A stretch of DNA of 54,820 nucleotides from Corinectria fuckeliana (taxonomy: Eukaryota > Ascomycota > Sordariomycetes > Hypocreales > Nectriaceae): the NCBI GenBank assembly GCA_019137255.1, contig WPDH01000355.1, forward strand, positions 1 through 54,820, in the 5' to 3' direction. Made by a program: the position numbers and the translations under genes. The notes below the pieces were generated by a model. That model was not told the DNA's origin and searched no databases. It saw only the letters and a list, made by a program, of their open reading frames with translations. Below are positions 12,301 to 22,513 of this stretch, one piece after another (position 1 is the stretch's first letter; every line of letters begins with the position of its first letter).

Positions 12301-13403
12301 GGATACAAGAATACAACCGCCTGGGATATCGACGGGGATGCGACCGGGATACGCGACGCGCCGCCAACGGCCGCCACCGTTCGCCGGAGTTTCAGTTCAG
12401 CAGGAAGAACAGACGGAGAGAAATCAAACGAGAGTCTACGGCTAATTCTCTGCATGTCTTCTCGCAATTGCTCCAATTGCTCTAATTGCCAGGGCCGTCC
12501 AAGATTAACACATAGTAGCTCTGCTGCCCTATGCCTGTCCGACATAATGTAATGTGGCTTTCTCCCCCCGGGCGTGGGCACGTTTCAACCAGATTGCGCC
12601 GTTATTCCCTTTTGGGGAAAACCTCCCCGTTTGGGTGTGTACGCCTGCCGCCCAAGAAGCCGTCCCCTAAATATACAGAACACACACACACACACACGCG
12701 TTGTCCTCGAAAGAAAGACCCCGGCTTCCCGGGGGAAACAAGAGCGGATTTGACGGGCTGTGAAGAGAGTGGACGGCTCCGAGCCCTTCAGGGCTGTGCG
12801 CGTCGGCGAGCATGGGAAGCCCTGGGATTGTGACAGGACGAACGTCGGTCGGGTCATTTCTCGCGGCGGTTTTGTTTCTTCGACTTCGAATCTTTTTGGA
12901 TTGTTGGCTCTCTCACACACACTCTCTCGCTTCGTCGTCGTCATTTTCGTCATTCGTTAACTCCTCTCTTCGTGTATTCGTGACTTGTCCGTGATTCTTC
13001 CCCAGCCCTGGCCTTGGCTGATTTCACTCGTTTGACACGACATCTTGATCACCATCGCCTTTTCCTCCCCGTCGTCAGACAGACAGATAGCCTCGTCCAA
13101 TTCTCAGAGAAACGTACTTGACCTTGCCAAGGGAAAAGCAGAAGAAGAAAACAGACTGGGCCGGCCGTTTCTTCCCGTCTCAGCCCCAAAGCATCCATAC
13201 ATCCCAACATATACATCGAACATTCGCCATGGCGTCGTGACGTCGCGAGAACATCCCATCTACGACGACTGCCAACGCATAGATCCATCCTCACCATGGT
13301 CCCGCAGCCTCATCGGGCGACGAGTCGGTGCCGACGATACCTCTGATTATACGAACACCCGCCACACATACATACAACATAACACAACGATCCCTCGGTT
13401 GCT
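9350..13403. other. Long intergenic region with simple repeats, no supported gene
   Basis: About 4.05 kb separates the Asp f 4-like stop from the DUF3433 gene. It contains a ctcactcg-type repeat (about 9868-9900), a T-rich tract (9970-10015), an acctacct repeat near 10360, a caattgct repeat near 12464-12490, and a CA dinucleotide run near 12680-12697. The last ~700 bp are pyrimidine-rich in places and probably form the promoter and 5' leader of the downstream gene. Open frames up to ~145 codons are present but lack domains, codon bias or exon logic. A non-coding RNA cannot be excluded. Confidence 0.5.
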
Positions 13404-16400
13404 ATGGACCCGGCTACGGGGCGGCATGCGCACATCCCGCCGCCCGGGATCAAGAGGCCCGTCGACTCCTACCACCGGCAGCTCCACGAGACCCACGGCG
13501 TGCAGATCGAGGAGCCGCCTTCCGACAACACGCCAGCCGGGCCCGGCACGAAGTCCTCCGGCCCCCGACCTGCTCGTCCGGACTCCTGGCGGGCCCGCTT
13601 CACATCTTCTTCTTCCCACGCCGGGCCGTCCTCGCTGCCTCATGTCACGTCCTTCTTCGACTCGGAGCGCCTGGCCCGCTCCGCCGTGGTGTCCGAGGAG
13701 ACCATTCCGGCGCAAGGCCCCAACCGGATGCGATGGCCGTTCCTGGGGAGCATCAGATCCCAGCGATCGTCACCTATGTCGCCTGTATCTGGGATCCATG
13801 CACCTGGCTCCGAGGCCGGCGATCCCAGCGAGATACAGCTCCCGTGGCGGCCTTGGTTTCTTCGTCGACGGGTCCTTGCGTTGTTTGCCGTTTTGTTCGC
13901 TGCTCTGATCGCCGGCCTTGAGGCTGTGCTGGTGATATCCAACCAAAACGACGGACTGCGGAAATCCAACGAAGCCGCCAGGCTCCTCTGGCAGTATGGC
14001 GTGGTCCTCGTCCTCGTCGTCGTCGCCGCCTTCTGGGCGAGGGTCGAATATCAAGCTGCGACGGCAGCACCGTGGGTTCGCATGCTACAAGGCCCTGCGG
14101 ACGTCGACAAGTCCTTGCTCCTCGATTACATATCCATGTTTCCGCCGTGGGCAATGGTGAAGGCCGCTCAAAACGGGGACTGGCTGGTTGCGGGAACGTT
14201 TGCCGTTGGACTGTTGCTCAAAGTCATCATCGTCTTCGCTACGGCAATGGTAACGCCTAGACTAATTTCGATTTCCGACGATAGCGCTGCCATAACCATA
14301 GAGGCAAGTTTCGCCCAGAGCAACACCCCTCTCCAGGACGTCGGATCTCTGCCTTATTTCGCCATGGCCGGCTTGCAAACGAACAACATGAGCTTCCCCA
14401 ATGGACTTTCATCTCGAGCTGCGTACTTGCCATTTTCCAGCGACAGGGATGACTTGACGACGTTGAATGCGACTGTCGATGGTTTTACCGGTGGCTTGGA
14501 CTGCGACACGGCCGCGCTGACCTTGAACAAGATACGATTTGATGGCAGCTCGGTTCGGATGAATGTGACGGCGTCAACAAAGACGTGTACGACAAGTCAA
14601 CTGATTTCGAGCACTCGATTCAGTACCACTACGAACACCAAGCTTCTCAGGAAATTTCTAGTCTTTCAAGCTGGAAGCTGCGGCGGATCTGCCGAGACGG
14701 ACGACCAGCGTATCGTGGTGATGGCCGGCACAGTGGATCTGGACCTTGCCACCATCAAGAAAGCTGAGGCGAAATCGTCGAGTACCACAACCCTCAGCGG
14801 CGAAATCTCAAGCTCGACGGGCCTCTTATGCAAGCCAAAGTATGCCCTCCGGGAAATGCGAATTTCCAAGGACCCGGAGCGCCTGATATCAGTCCAACTA
14901 GTCAACGGCGCGGAAAACACTACTCTCGACGGAGTCCAGCCTTGGGACATTGCAGCCGCTCAGTTTGACTCGTACGCGACTGAAGAGACCACCGGAGACC
15001 AGTCTTTCGCTGCTGCGACGCGTTTCTATCGAAACGAGTCCATCTTCTTCGCCAACCAACCGATATACGCAGCCCTGGCCATGAGAGCCAAGGAGTCGGG
15101 TTCTCCGCCCGAGTTGGCTTCCCTGGAGGACGGTGCGGCCTTGAAACAGCTTGTTGAGGATTACTACGCGCAGTACTCGGCGTTGATCGCACGATATTCG
15201 ATCATGGAGCCAGCTTCGACGCCAGCAACAGGTGTTTCAGGCTCTAACCAGCGGCGCCTCGTTGTGAGGCCTCCTCCTACGCATCTCATGGCCGGGCTAC
15301 TCGCACTCTGCATCCTGATCACCGTTGCAGCCACATTCGTAACCCCGACGAAGGGGTTCCTGCCTCGAGACCCTAGCTCGCTCGTTGACATGGCCGCCAT
15401 CGTAGCCCACAGCCACCCCTTAGTCGAATGCCTCCGCGGAATGGGCGCCGCAAGTGAGGATGCCATCCGAGCGAGGCTGGGCGGCTCCGCTTACACCGCG
15501 GGCGCTGAAGGCCACGAGAAGTTGGGCGACGATAGCTTGGGATACTTCCACATCTTCGGCGGCAAGGAGCCGCCTAGGAACGCCATGCTGAAGCGCGCTA
15601 CCTCGGCACGGTGGCGTCAGCCAGTCTTCTTCCACGGTCTTATCAGGTTGTTATACGCCATCGTCCTCGCGAGCTTCATCATTGGGTTTGAGGTCTCGTT
15701 GCGAGCGTCGGAGCGGTATGATGGACTAAGAACTATCGGTAACGATGATGCCTACATAGCGTGGACCGTGGTGCCTGCTCTGGTGTTGCTCTCCGTCGCC
15801 CTGTATATGAGCGAGGTGGAGTGGTGGACTAGAGTGCTTGCGCCCTTTGCTCGTCTCTCTCGCCAGGGAGAGTTCCACGAGACGATTGGGCTGAACTTGA
15901 TTGATGTGTCGCGGCCCACTGCTTTGCGGAGGGCCTTTAAGATGAACAACCTCGCTGCCCTGTTGACCATCTGCGGCATGTCCCTTGCAGCTCTGTTCAC
16001 GGTTGCTTCTGCTGCCCTGTTTGAGCCGGTTTCCATCGACGTCGCAACAAGCGTGGTTCTTCGTACCGGGGATTTCTTTGCGAATAGCCTGGCATCGTCC
16101 TCCGATGACCCGATTTGTACCAGCTGTAATAACGACACCCTCGCGGCGTCTATGATTCTTGTCGGAGATGCGCCGTATCCAAACTTCACCTTTGCCGACC
16201 TGAACCTGCCCTCCGTCAGCTTAGAGGGCAACAAATCCGCCGCTGACGAATTGAAGACATCGGTCAAGCTGACAGCCATCCGGCCCAATATGACTTGCCG
16301 GCTGTACCTCTCCCGCGAGATATCGACCAACCTCACGCTAGAGTATACCACCGACGACAACATCACGAATCCTCTCCGTATCGACCTCAACGGCGAGGCC

Positions 16401-17996
16401 TGCCGCGGGAGCGACAGCAACAACGCCATCCTTGGAACGGCGAATGCTGCCGGCCAACGAGATTCCTCCAGCTTGGACAACAGCGTTCTCTTCGGCGTGG
16501 GCCTGGGCAAATCGAACTCAACCTCGCAATGCTCCGACTGGGTGTATGTTTGGGGGCGGCTGGCTAATACAAACAGCGATATGATCTCGGTGAGCAGCAT
16601 CAACGCCTTGGCCTGTAACGAGACTATCCAAGCAGTAGAGACAGACGTGAATCTCTACGGCGCCGGCTTGCACATCGATTCTGCAGATCCGCCTGTTCCA
16701 GACGAAAGAACGGTCCAGGACACGTCGGTAGCTATCCCGGATCTTGACTACTCGTCTCTCGTCAACGTTGCCCACGACGGCCTGTTCGATGCCTTCTTCG
16801 CCATGCTGAACGCATCCGACTACGCCGCGTCGGAGGACTCGCTAGGGGGCTCGACGGCGGCCTATGCTGGCGAGGTCCGATCTGCCATCCTGAGCCAGCA
16901 CGCCATCATTCGAGCGCAGTCGTTGAACTTCAAGAGCCGACGACACTTGTCCTCCTCGGGGACTTTCCCAGCCGTGGACGGACAGAGCATCATGAGCGGT
17001 GTCAACCCCGAAGCATCCGTCTCTGAAGCCGTGCCGCTGCTGACTGGGGATTCCATGTCGCAGCAGATCCGGCTCCGGCAATGCGTTGTCGCTACGCGGG
17101 TTCTGCAGGGCCTCGTCGGCGCGGTGCTAGTCTTGCATATCCTTTCTTGGATATTCATGCCGAAGAACCGTCTACCCCGATCGCCCACAAACATTGCATC
17201 TGTGGCCGCTCTGCTAGTTGACGGAAACCTGCTGAGGCTCTTGCCGCGTGCGGCGCAGTGGCAGCCCACAGCGGAGGCAGAACAGGCTCTTCGCGAGAGC
17301 GAGCTGGCAGAACGGTTCGAGATGGGGTGGACGACGTCGCGGATACGCACGGGGAGGGATGGACGCAAGGTGAAAGTAGAGGGCGGCACGTTTGGAATCC
17401 GCGGGATTGCAGCGGGAGAATGGGGGCCTCAAGAGGAGATCGAGATGAGGCCTGTTGAGAGGAGGCCGGATGGATGGAGACCCCCGGGGACATCGGATGT
17501 GAGACGCACAGGGCGATCCAAGGACATGAGGTCTCTTAACAAGCCGCTGCCTGTTGTCCACGAGGGACCTGTGCCCGATATTCCGTTGGAGAGAAGCTCG
17601 TCCGTCCCGAGGACATATCTGGAACGAAGACCGTCGGAGCCAGCCTCCACTAGGAGGACGCCTCGACAAAGGAGACCATCGGAACCGATGTCGATGGGGA
17701 GCACGTCGAGGGAGAGACGACCGTCGGAGCAAACATCCATGGGGAGTATGGCTCGTGAAAGGAGACCTTCGGAGCAGTCATCCGCAGAGAGGATGCCGTC
17801 GGGAAGACGACCAAGAGAGCAAAGATCCACGGACAGCGGCCTCTTGGAGCGCATGGGCATGGTGCGCAGGGGCACAGGTACGCTGGCGACCGACGACATC
17901 CAGCGAAGATCGGTTGCGGTAGGCCCCTCGCAGCGGGTTTCGACCATGACCACGGGTGGGCGAAGGGAGCTTGTCAAGGTGTGGTGGGCGTCATGA
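13404..17996 (+). CDS. Large multi-pass membrane protein with two DUF3433 domains
   Basis: An uninterrupted frame of 1530 residues, unusual here for having no visible intron. Two copies of the DUF3433 pattern are seen: LPWRPWFLRRRVLALFAVLF near residue 146 and WRQPVFFHGLIRLLYAIVLA near residue 736, each followed by E-x10-YDGL/QNDGL-type sequence and a second helix (near 198 and 783) ending in an E-Y/W motif. Further hydrophobic helices lie near 258-284, 628-648, 848-872 and 1228-1250. Large Asn/Ser-rich loops with many N-x-S/T sites between helices suggest glycosylated extracytoplasmic domains. The C-terminal ~280 residues are Arg/Pro/Ser-rich, hydrophilic and carry a 15-residue tandem repeat (see separate entry). 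The protein probably resides in the plasma membrane or endomembranes. No function is established for this family. ATG 13404 is the first Met of the frame and precedes a hydrophilic N terminus. Confidence 0.88.
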   Translation: MDPATGRHAHIPPPGIKRPVDSYHRQLHETHGVQIEEPPSDNTPAGPGTKSSGPRPARPDSWRARFTSSSSHAGPSSLPHVTSFFDSERLARSAVVSEETIPAQGPNRMRWPFLGSIRSQRSSPMSPVSGIHAPGSEAGDPSEIQLPWRPWFLRRRVLALFAVLFAALIAGLEAVLVISNQNDGLRKSNEAARLLWQYGVVLVLVVVAAFWARVEYQAATAAPWVRMLQGPADVDKSLLLDYISMFPPWAMVKAAQNGDWLVAGTFAVGLLLKVIIVFATAMVTPRLISISDDSAAITIEASFAQSNTPLQDVGSLPYFAMAGLQTNNMSFPNGLSSRAAYLPFSSDRDDLTTLNATVDGFTGGLDCDTAALTLNKIRFDGSSVRMNVTASTKTCTTSQLISSTRFSTTTNTKLLRKFLVFQAGSCGGSAETDDQRIVVMAGTVDLDLATIKKAEAKSSSTTTLSGEISSSTGLLCKPKYALREMRISKDPERLISVQLVNGAENTTLDGVQPWDIAAAQFDSYATEETTGDQSFAAATRFYRNESIFFANQPIYAALAMRAKESGSPPELASLEDGAALKQLVEDYYAQYSALIARYSIMEPASTPATGVSGSNQRRLVVRPPPTHLMAGLLALCILITVAATFVTPTKGFLPRDPSSLVDMAAIVAHSHPLVECLRGMGAASEDAIRARLGGSAYTAGAEGHEKLGDDSLGYFHIFGGKEPPRNAMLKRATSARWRQPVFFHGLIRLLYAIVLASFIIGFEVSLRASERYDGLRTIGNDDAYIAWTVVPALVLLSVALYMSEVEWWTRVLAPFARLSRQGEFHETIGLNLIDVSRPTALRRAFKMNNLAALLTICGMSLAALFTVASAALFEPVSIDVATSVVLRTGDFFANSLASSSDDPICTSCNNDTLAASMILVGDAPYPNFTFADLNLPSVSLEGNKSAADELKTSVKLTAIRPNMTCRLYLSREISTNLTLEYTTDDNITNPLRIDLNGEACRGSDSNNAILGTANAAGQRDSSSLDNSVLFGVGLGKSNSTSQCSDWVYVWGRLANTNSDMISVSSINALACNETIQAVETDVNLYGAGLHIDSADPPVPDERTVQDTSVAIPDLDYSSLVNVAHDGLFDAFFAMLNASDYAASEDSLGGSTAAYAGEVRSAILSQHAIIRAQSLNFKSRRHLSSSGTFPAVDGQSIMSGVNPEASVSEAVPLLTGDSMSQQIRLRQCVVATRVLQGLVGAVLVLHILSWIFMPKNRLPRSPTNIASVAALLVDGNLLRLLPRAAQWQPTAEAEQALRESELAERFEMGWTTSRIRTGRDGRKVKVEGGTFGIRGIAAGEWGPQEEIEMRPVERRPDGWRPPGTSDVRRTGRSKDMRSLNKPLPVVHEGPVPDIPLERSSSVPRTYLERRPSEPASTRRTPRQRRPSEPMSMGSTSRERRPSEQTSMGSMARERRPSEQSSAERMPSGRRPREQRSTDSGLLERMGMVRRGTGTLATDDIQRRSVAVGPSQRVSTMTTGGRRELVKVWWAS
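17625..17849 (+). repeat. Five tandem 45-nt units in the DUF3433 protein tail
   Basis: The frame reads five consecutive 15-residue units starting RRPSE or RRPRE: units end TRRTPRQ, MGSTSRE, MGSMARE, AERMPSG and TDSGLLE. The period is exactly 45 nt, so copy-number change would keep the reading frame. Each of the first four units contains an R-R-P-S motif that fits basophilic kinase consensus sites. Confidence 0.85.
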
Positions 17997-18590
17997 AGTC
18001 GGGGGCTTTTGCAAGTGAAGTTAATGGGCGGTAATGATACCATAAGCTAGAAGAACATGTTCACCTGCGTAAGTATATAGCCTAGATTTTCTATCGGGGA
18101 CATGTACATACCAGGTGGAGTCCTTGGGGTTGGGAGTCTAAGAAGGAAGACGAAGGAAACAACGGCAGTTTCCGCTGCCCAAGAGACTTGACGATTTTCT
18201 ATGTACATATTATATATCACGAAATCATGTAGAATACACAGTTTCTACCATCGAAGTAGACGTCTACCAGAACATGAATGTGCCGTCATCGTTCATCAGC
18301 TTTGGTCAATGCAAGTTAGCCCTACGCCCTATCGTGTGTGTGACCTAACGTAGGCTGCAGCGCGAAAGTTATGAACTCCGCTGGAACCGTTGCAGTCGGA
18401 ACTTTCGAGAAGGATGCGACTGTTACTCGAGCTGGGGAGCTCCTTTTTCAGGATTGATGGAGGGAAGTTGTGTCTGTGTGTCGTGATGGATCCATGCCTT
18501 ATAGTGGGAGCCTTATAGCACACACCCGCTGTAGAGCCTTGGGGTTGACTTTTACTTTCCCTCTTCCACCCATCGCATCTCCCATCCCTC
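17997..18590. other. Intergenic region between DUF3433 and DUF1308 genes
   Basis: About 590 bp in tandem orientation. It must hold the 3' end of the DUF3433 transcript and the promoter of the next gene. The part near 18190-18240 is AT-rich with a tatatatcac stretch. A pyrimidine-rich run (18548-18590) directly precedes the DUF1308 ATG. No gene is seen. Confidence 0.5.
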
Positions 18591-20234
18591 ATGGCCGCAG
18601 CCGAGCCACCAGACGCCGCTCATGAGTCGGCGATGCGTCAAAGCCGCATGCTGGACTCGGCGAGGAACAATGCACAGCCCGTCGATGTCTGCATCCGAGA
18701 AGTCGAGGCCTTCATGGCTCGTCTGAAGCCCAGGTTCAAGGCCAAACGCCTGGTCACAACCGGCCTGCCATCCTTCGTCCGCACGCTGCAGCGCGAGCAC
18801 GCCGCTCTCAGTGCCCTTGTCGCGGCGCTTGCAGGCCCGGGCCTCGCCGCGGACGGGCTGAAGCTTCACGGCCGCCGCCTCGAGGCCAGCGCCAACATTG
18901 CCGGCCGCGCTGTTGCCCAGTGGCTACGGCTGAAGCGCTGCCGCCGGTTTATCGCCATCAACCAGGTGTTTCAGGGCTCGTCGCGGCTGGATCGGCACGG
19001 CGAGCTGGCGAAGCTTGACGTCGTGGGGCCTGAGAAGCAGAAGATGCATCGCATTCTCAAGGAGCAGGGCCGCGTTGAGGTCGATGTCGTCGATGGGGGA
19101 CGGGGGTGGCTCGCCGTCAAGACGGTGCAGCGTGATCGTCTCGCCCGCCAGTTGAGTGACTGTGGTTGGGCTTGGGGCGAGCACACTCTGGGGGATCGCG
19201 TTGACGAAGATGAGTGGGATGATGTGCCGCTGGCTAAGTACGTTAGGAGGTTGGTTGCTGCGGCGAGGGCGAATCGTCACGAGTATCACTTCCCAGCCGT
19301 TCGGCTGGTCTTGTCCAGCCTGAGCCGCGCAGATGACGAGATAGACGTCTTTCTCGACCAACTAGTGCACATGGATCCCCTCATCCAAGTCATCATCGAG
19401 TACCAGGACGGCCCCTTCATGTCCACCGCTCCTCCGCCGCTCGAAGCCGCCATCGACAACCTCGTTGGCGACGAGCTCGAGGACCTCACTCCCACGCTGA
19501 ACCTGGACCACACCATCCTCATCGACCTCATCTCAGACCTGACGCATGTGCTTCTCGAGCCCCGGCCCTGGCAAGCACAGGACACGCGTGCGCAGATCGA
19601 GCAGGAGAACCGCCACCGCCACGAGGGCGGACTCATGGCCCCGACGATACATCCCATACTGGCTGACCGTAAGCTAGTGTGTACCTCGGAGGCAGCAGAG
19701 CATTTCCACAATGTCCTGAAGACTGTGGGAACGGAAACTGAGCGTGAGAGAGGGAGGCTGCTGGTGCCTTGGGATGATGAGTCCCGGAGAATGTCGACCC
19801 AAGATATCCGCGCTCGCTACCAGGAACTTTCCATCCACCCTCTCCCCGATAACGTACAGCTCCCCGTCGATACCGTCCCCGAGCCATGGGACGGCCCCGC
19901 CATCGCCCGAGCCGTGTCCAGTGGCGTTCTCCCCAAGGTAGCCCTCGACGTGGCCGAGCATAGCGCCTTCAAGAGCTCCAAGCTGTCCATCTTCATGTAC
20001 GGTTGGGCGGCGGGTGTAGCGACGGTGACGAGCAACAAGGAGGTTCGCCGACAGGTGGGAACGCTGGTCAAGGAGCACGCGCACGCGATTACTGATGCTG
20101 GGCCGTTGATATGGCCGGTGCATGTCACGCGGAACTTGCTGGCCAAGAATGCGAGCCCGCGGCCAGGGTGGCATGATAGAACGGTAGAGGGGGGTGGTGG
20201 AATCGACAACGATGACGATGATGATGGTAGATAA
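18591..20234 (+). CDS. DUF1308 family protein (UPF0415 / C7orf25-like)
   Basis: A single exon of 547 residues. The N-terminal half is helical and basic: an early segment (VDVCIREVEAFMARLKPRF) is followed by TTGLPSFVRTLQREHAAL, as in the fungal members of the family. The central part contains LNLDHTILIDLISDLTH, matching the conserved N-L-D-x-T-x-L-I-x-L-x-S motif of DUF1308, and the C-terminal half continues with the family's usual layout up to an acidic Asp-rich tail. This architecture corresponds to human C7orf25. The domain has been likened to PIN-type nuclease folds; a catalytic role was not verified here. No signal peptide or membrane helix is visible. GC-rich codons resemble neighbouring genes, and the ATG is preceded by a CT-rich leader. 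Confidence 0.8.
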   Translation: MAAAEPPDAAHESAMRQSRMLDSARNNAQPVDVCIREVEAFMARLKPRFKAKRLVTTGLPSFVRTLQREHAALSALVAALAGPGLAADGLKLHGRRLEASANIAGRAVAQWLRLKRCRRFIAINQVFQGSSRLDRHGELAKLDVVGPEKQKMHRILKEQGRVEVDVVDGGRGWLAVKTVQRDRLARQLSDCGWAWGEHTLGDRVDEDEWDDVPLAKYVRRLVAAARANRHEYHFPAVRLVLSSLSRADDEIDVFLDQLVHMDPLIQVIIEYQDGPFMSTAPPPLEAAIDNLVGDELEDLTPTLNLDHTILIDLISDLTHVLLEPRPWQAQDTRAQIEQENRHRHEGGLMAPTIHPILADRKLVCTSEAAEHFHNVLKTVGTETERERGRLLVPWDDESRRMSTQDIRARYQELSIHPLPDNVQLPVDTVPEPWDGPAIARAVSSGVLPKVALDVAEHSAFKSSKLSIFMYGWAAGVATVTSNKEVRRQVGTLVKEHAHAITDAGPLIWPVHVTRNLLAKNASPRPGWHDRTVEGGGGIDNDDDDDGR

Positions 20235-20408
20235 TGAGCCATGAGATACATATGGATAGACGGGGTTCATAGACGGCACGCGTCGCAATCCTCGGGTTAG
20301 GAGTCTTATATTTCCCATAACATGGGCTTGTCAACCCCAGCACTAGCTTCTCAAAGCTGCGTATGCATATATTACCACTTTTGAAAAGAAACTACAAATA
20401 CCACCATG

Positions 20409-22114
20409 CTAGATAAACCACGGCTCAGCCACGGCACCATTGCTCCCATCCCACCAACTCGTCCACGCCCCCTCTCGAAGCCCTACCATATCATACTGCT
20501 TCCAAAACGCCTCGACAAGCTTCCTCATGACGCGCACGTTGCCGATCCCGCGCACCTCCTCCATGCGCTCCAGCACCGCTAGCGCTACAACGCGGTACTC
20601 GTCCGACGGCGCGCTCTCGCACGCCACGACAAACACCGGCCACGGGCTCGTGGCCACCTCGAGGCCGTCGAGGATGGCGAACGCCCGCCGGAGGCACAGC
20701 GCCCGCCGGTCGGCGTCGACGTCGGCCGGCATGGGGCAGACCCGCTGGAGGTACAGGATGGCGGCGAGGCGGTAGAGCTCGGCGATGGCGAGGATGCGGC
20801 TTTGCTGCGCTGGGGCTTCGAGCGGCGGAAGGGCTTGCACGAGGTTGTTGAGCTGGGCGTCGAGATCTAGACGGTGCTTTGCAATGGCTGGCGAGGAGGG
20901 GTTGGGCTTGGAGGATGTTGTCTGGGGGCTTGTTGGGCGGAGTTTGTTAATTCGGTGAATGATGGAGATGGTTTCTAGGGAGCACCCTAAGGATCCGGTG
21001 ATCTACATCATGATGAGAACCTTGGCATGTAAAGAGAAAACAAAGAGGGAGAAATCGTACAAGAGTCGCGTCTCGTACGGACGCTTGCGCCAGAGTCAGC
21101 AAACCTGCTCCATCTTCGTCCGCCCTCGAGGGCTGGGTGAAGCACCCCATAACCTCATGGTAGAGAAACCAAGTGAGGGTAAACTCAGAGTCTAGTCGGC
21201 GCCTGATACACAGACCCTGCAGCATCTTCCTAGCTCCGCCAAGGTGGACATGCCAGTTTTCCTCAGCTTCATCGAACACCTGCGTCAGTAAGTTGACAAT
21301 CCGGCTTCTACCACAGGGGGGGGGGCAACGCACGCTGTACACACACAGCATCATCGACGCAGCCATCAGCGTCTCCGCTGTTCCAGAGCCGGAAACCAAA
21401 GCCCGGGACAGGCACCGGATCGCATTGGCCTTGTACGGCAGCGCCGCGAGGGGCCCGCCGGAGTGGTACGCGGAAACGGCGAGCATGGCGTTGCAGAGGG
21501 CCGACGAAGCCGCGTCGGAGCCGGCGAGTGCCATGGGGAGGAGGTCGTGGCGGAAGCCGTTGCGGGTGCGTGTCGTCGAGATCATGGTCGCGATGCGCTG
21601 TTCGTCTTTTCTACATGGTTAGGGTCTTTTCGTGCCCGCGATTCATAACCGTGTGGACTTACAGTAGCTCAGGAGCATGGCATCCTCGCCCACGACGGGA
21701 TGGAGGCTGAGGCTGCGTGCCGGGCTAGGAAGATATCTTCTCGCCAAAGGCCGATATGGAACCCTGGAGTTTACTGTCTCCATGTCGTCAAACGTCGTGT
21801 TTAAGAAGTGAGCACCGTAGTTCCGAGGCCTACGTTGCTCGAAAGTGTAGGCTCTTGACTGTTCCACGGCTAGGACTTCGGTCTTCGTCTTTGGGCGCCG
21901 TCCATCCAGCCTATCCGGCCATACAAGCCGCACGCCATAGCCCAAGCATTCTCTTTCTGTGCGTATACAGTTGCTGCAATGAGGAAGGCCTTTGTCACAG
22001 CTAACTTTGCGCTCTAGACGGCAAGTTAGCAATTGCATGCAGTTAATCATCAAGGGATTGTCAGGCTTTGGTCATCTCACTCTTGCAAGTCCAGCAACCT
22101 GACTTGGGTCTCAT
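20409..22114 (-). CDS. Zn2Cys6 transcription factor with Fungal_trans_2-type domain
   Basis: Five exons were reconstructed on the minus strand: 22114-22081, 22013-21663, 21605-21334, 21279-~21079 and 21002-20409, about 483 residues. The first exon has only 34 nt, but it supplies the missing start of the zinc cluster: joining it gives MRPKSGCWTCKRRKVSCD, with cysteines 7, 10, 17, 24, 27 and 34 in perfect C-x2-C-x6-C-x6-C-x2-C-x6-C spacing. Downstream, LLSYYEQRIATMIS and the L-P-M-A motif followed by ALCNAMLAVSAYH fit the PF11951 regulatory domain. The donor of intron 4 is uncertain: GTACGA at 21078 or at 21060 both keep frame. The acceptor of intron 2 (AAAAG at 21606) was chosen by frame. Role: DNA-binding regulator, target unknown. 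It ends 174 bp from the convergent DUF1308 stop. Confidence 0.82.
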
Positions 22115-22513
22115 CGCTGTGCTTTAATAAGGTTGCATGGATACTCACTCCCCTTTGAGGAACAGTACATAACGTCAGTCTTCATAGCAGAGAGGCTATC
22201 GGTCCGCAAGGAGAGAGGAGGAGTATTGACTCATGGCAAAGCAGTCAGCCCCACAGCTAGCCGTGGACGCGAGACTACCCTGCAGTTTTTGCCTCAGTCT
22301 TAATCACGGGGTTAGGACTCTTCAACTCCGAGTTTTAAGGAGGTAGTATTTCATGGAATGGTAAGTAGAGTTGTATTCCCCTGGTCGTTCTGTCAAGTGA
22401 CCGATGGGTTCTGAGTATAAACCGCCGAATCCTAACATCCCGTGACCAATGACCCCATCTTCTATAAGCTGACACAACACTTTTGTACAAGACTTCATTA
22501 ATCCTCTGAACCC
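22115..22513. other. Intergenic region between the two Zn2Cys6 genes
   Basis: About 400 bp between the start of one minus-strand regulator and the stop of the next. It should contain the promoter of the shorter regulator and the 3' end of the longer one. No further coding frame or conserved site could be identified. Confidence 0.45.

Noticed and set aside
12219..12581. 120-codon minus-strand frame
   Set aside because: A short helical stretch (LEQLEQLREDMQRISRRL) arises from the caattgct repeat; no domain, no exon partners.
13404..17996. Captain gene of a Starship giant transposon
   Set aside because: The large protein shows DUF3433 membrane segments, not the DUF3435 tyrosine recombinase of Starships, and most enclosed genes are conserved core genes.
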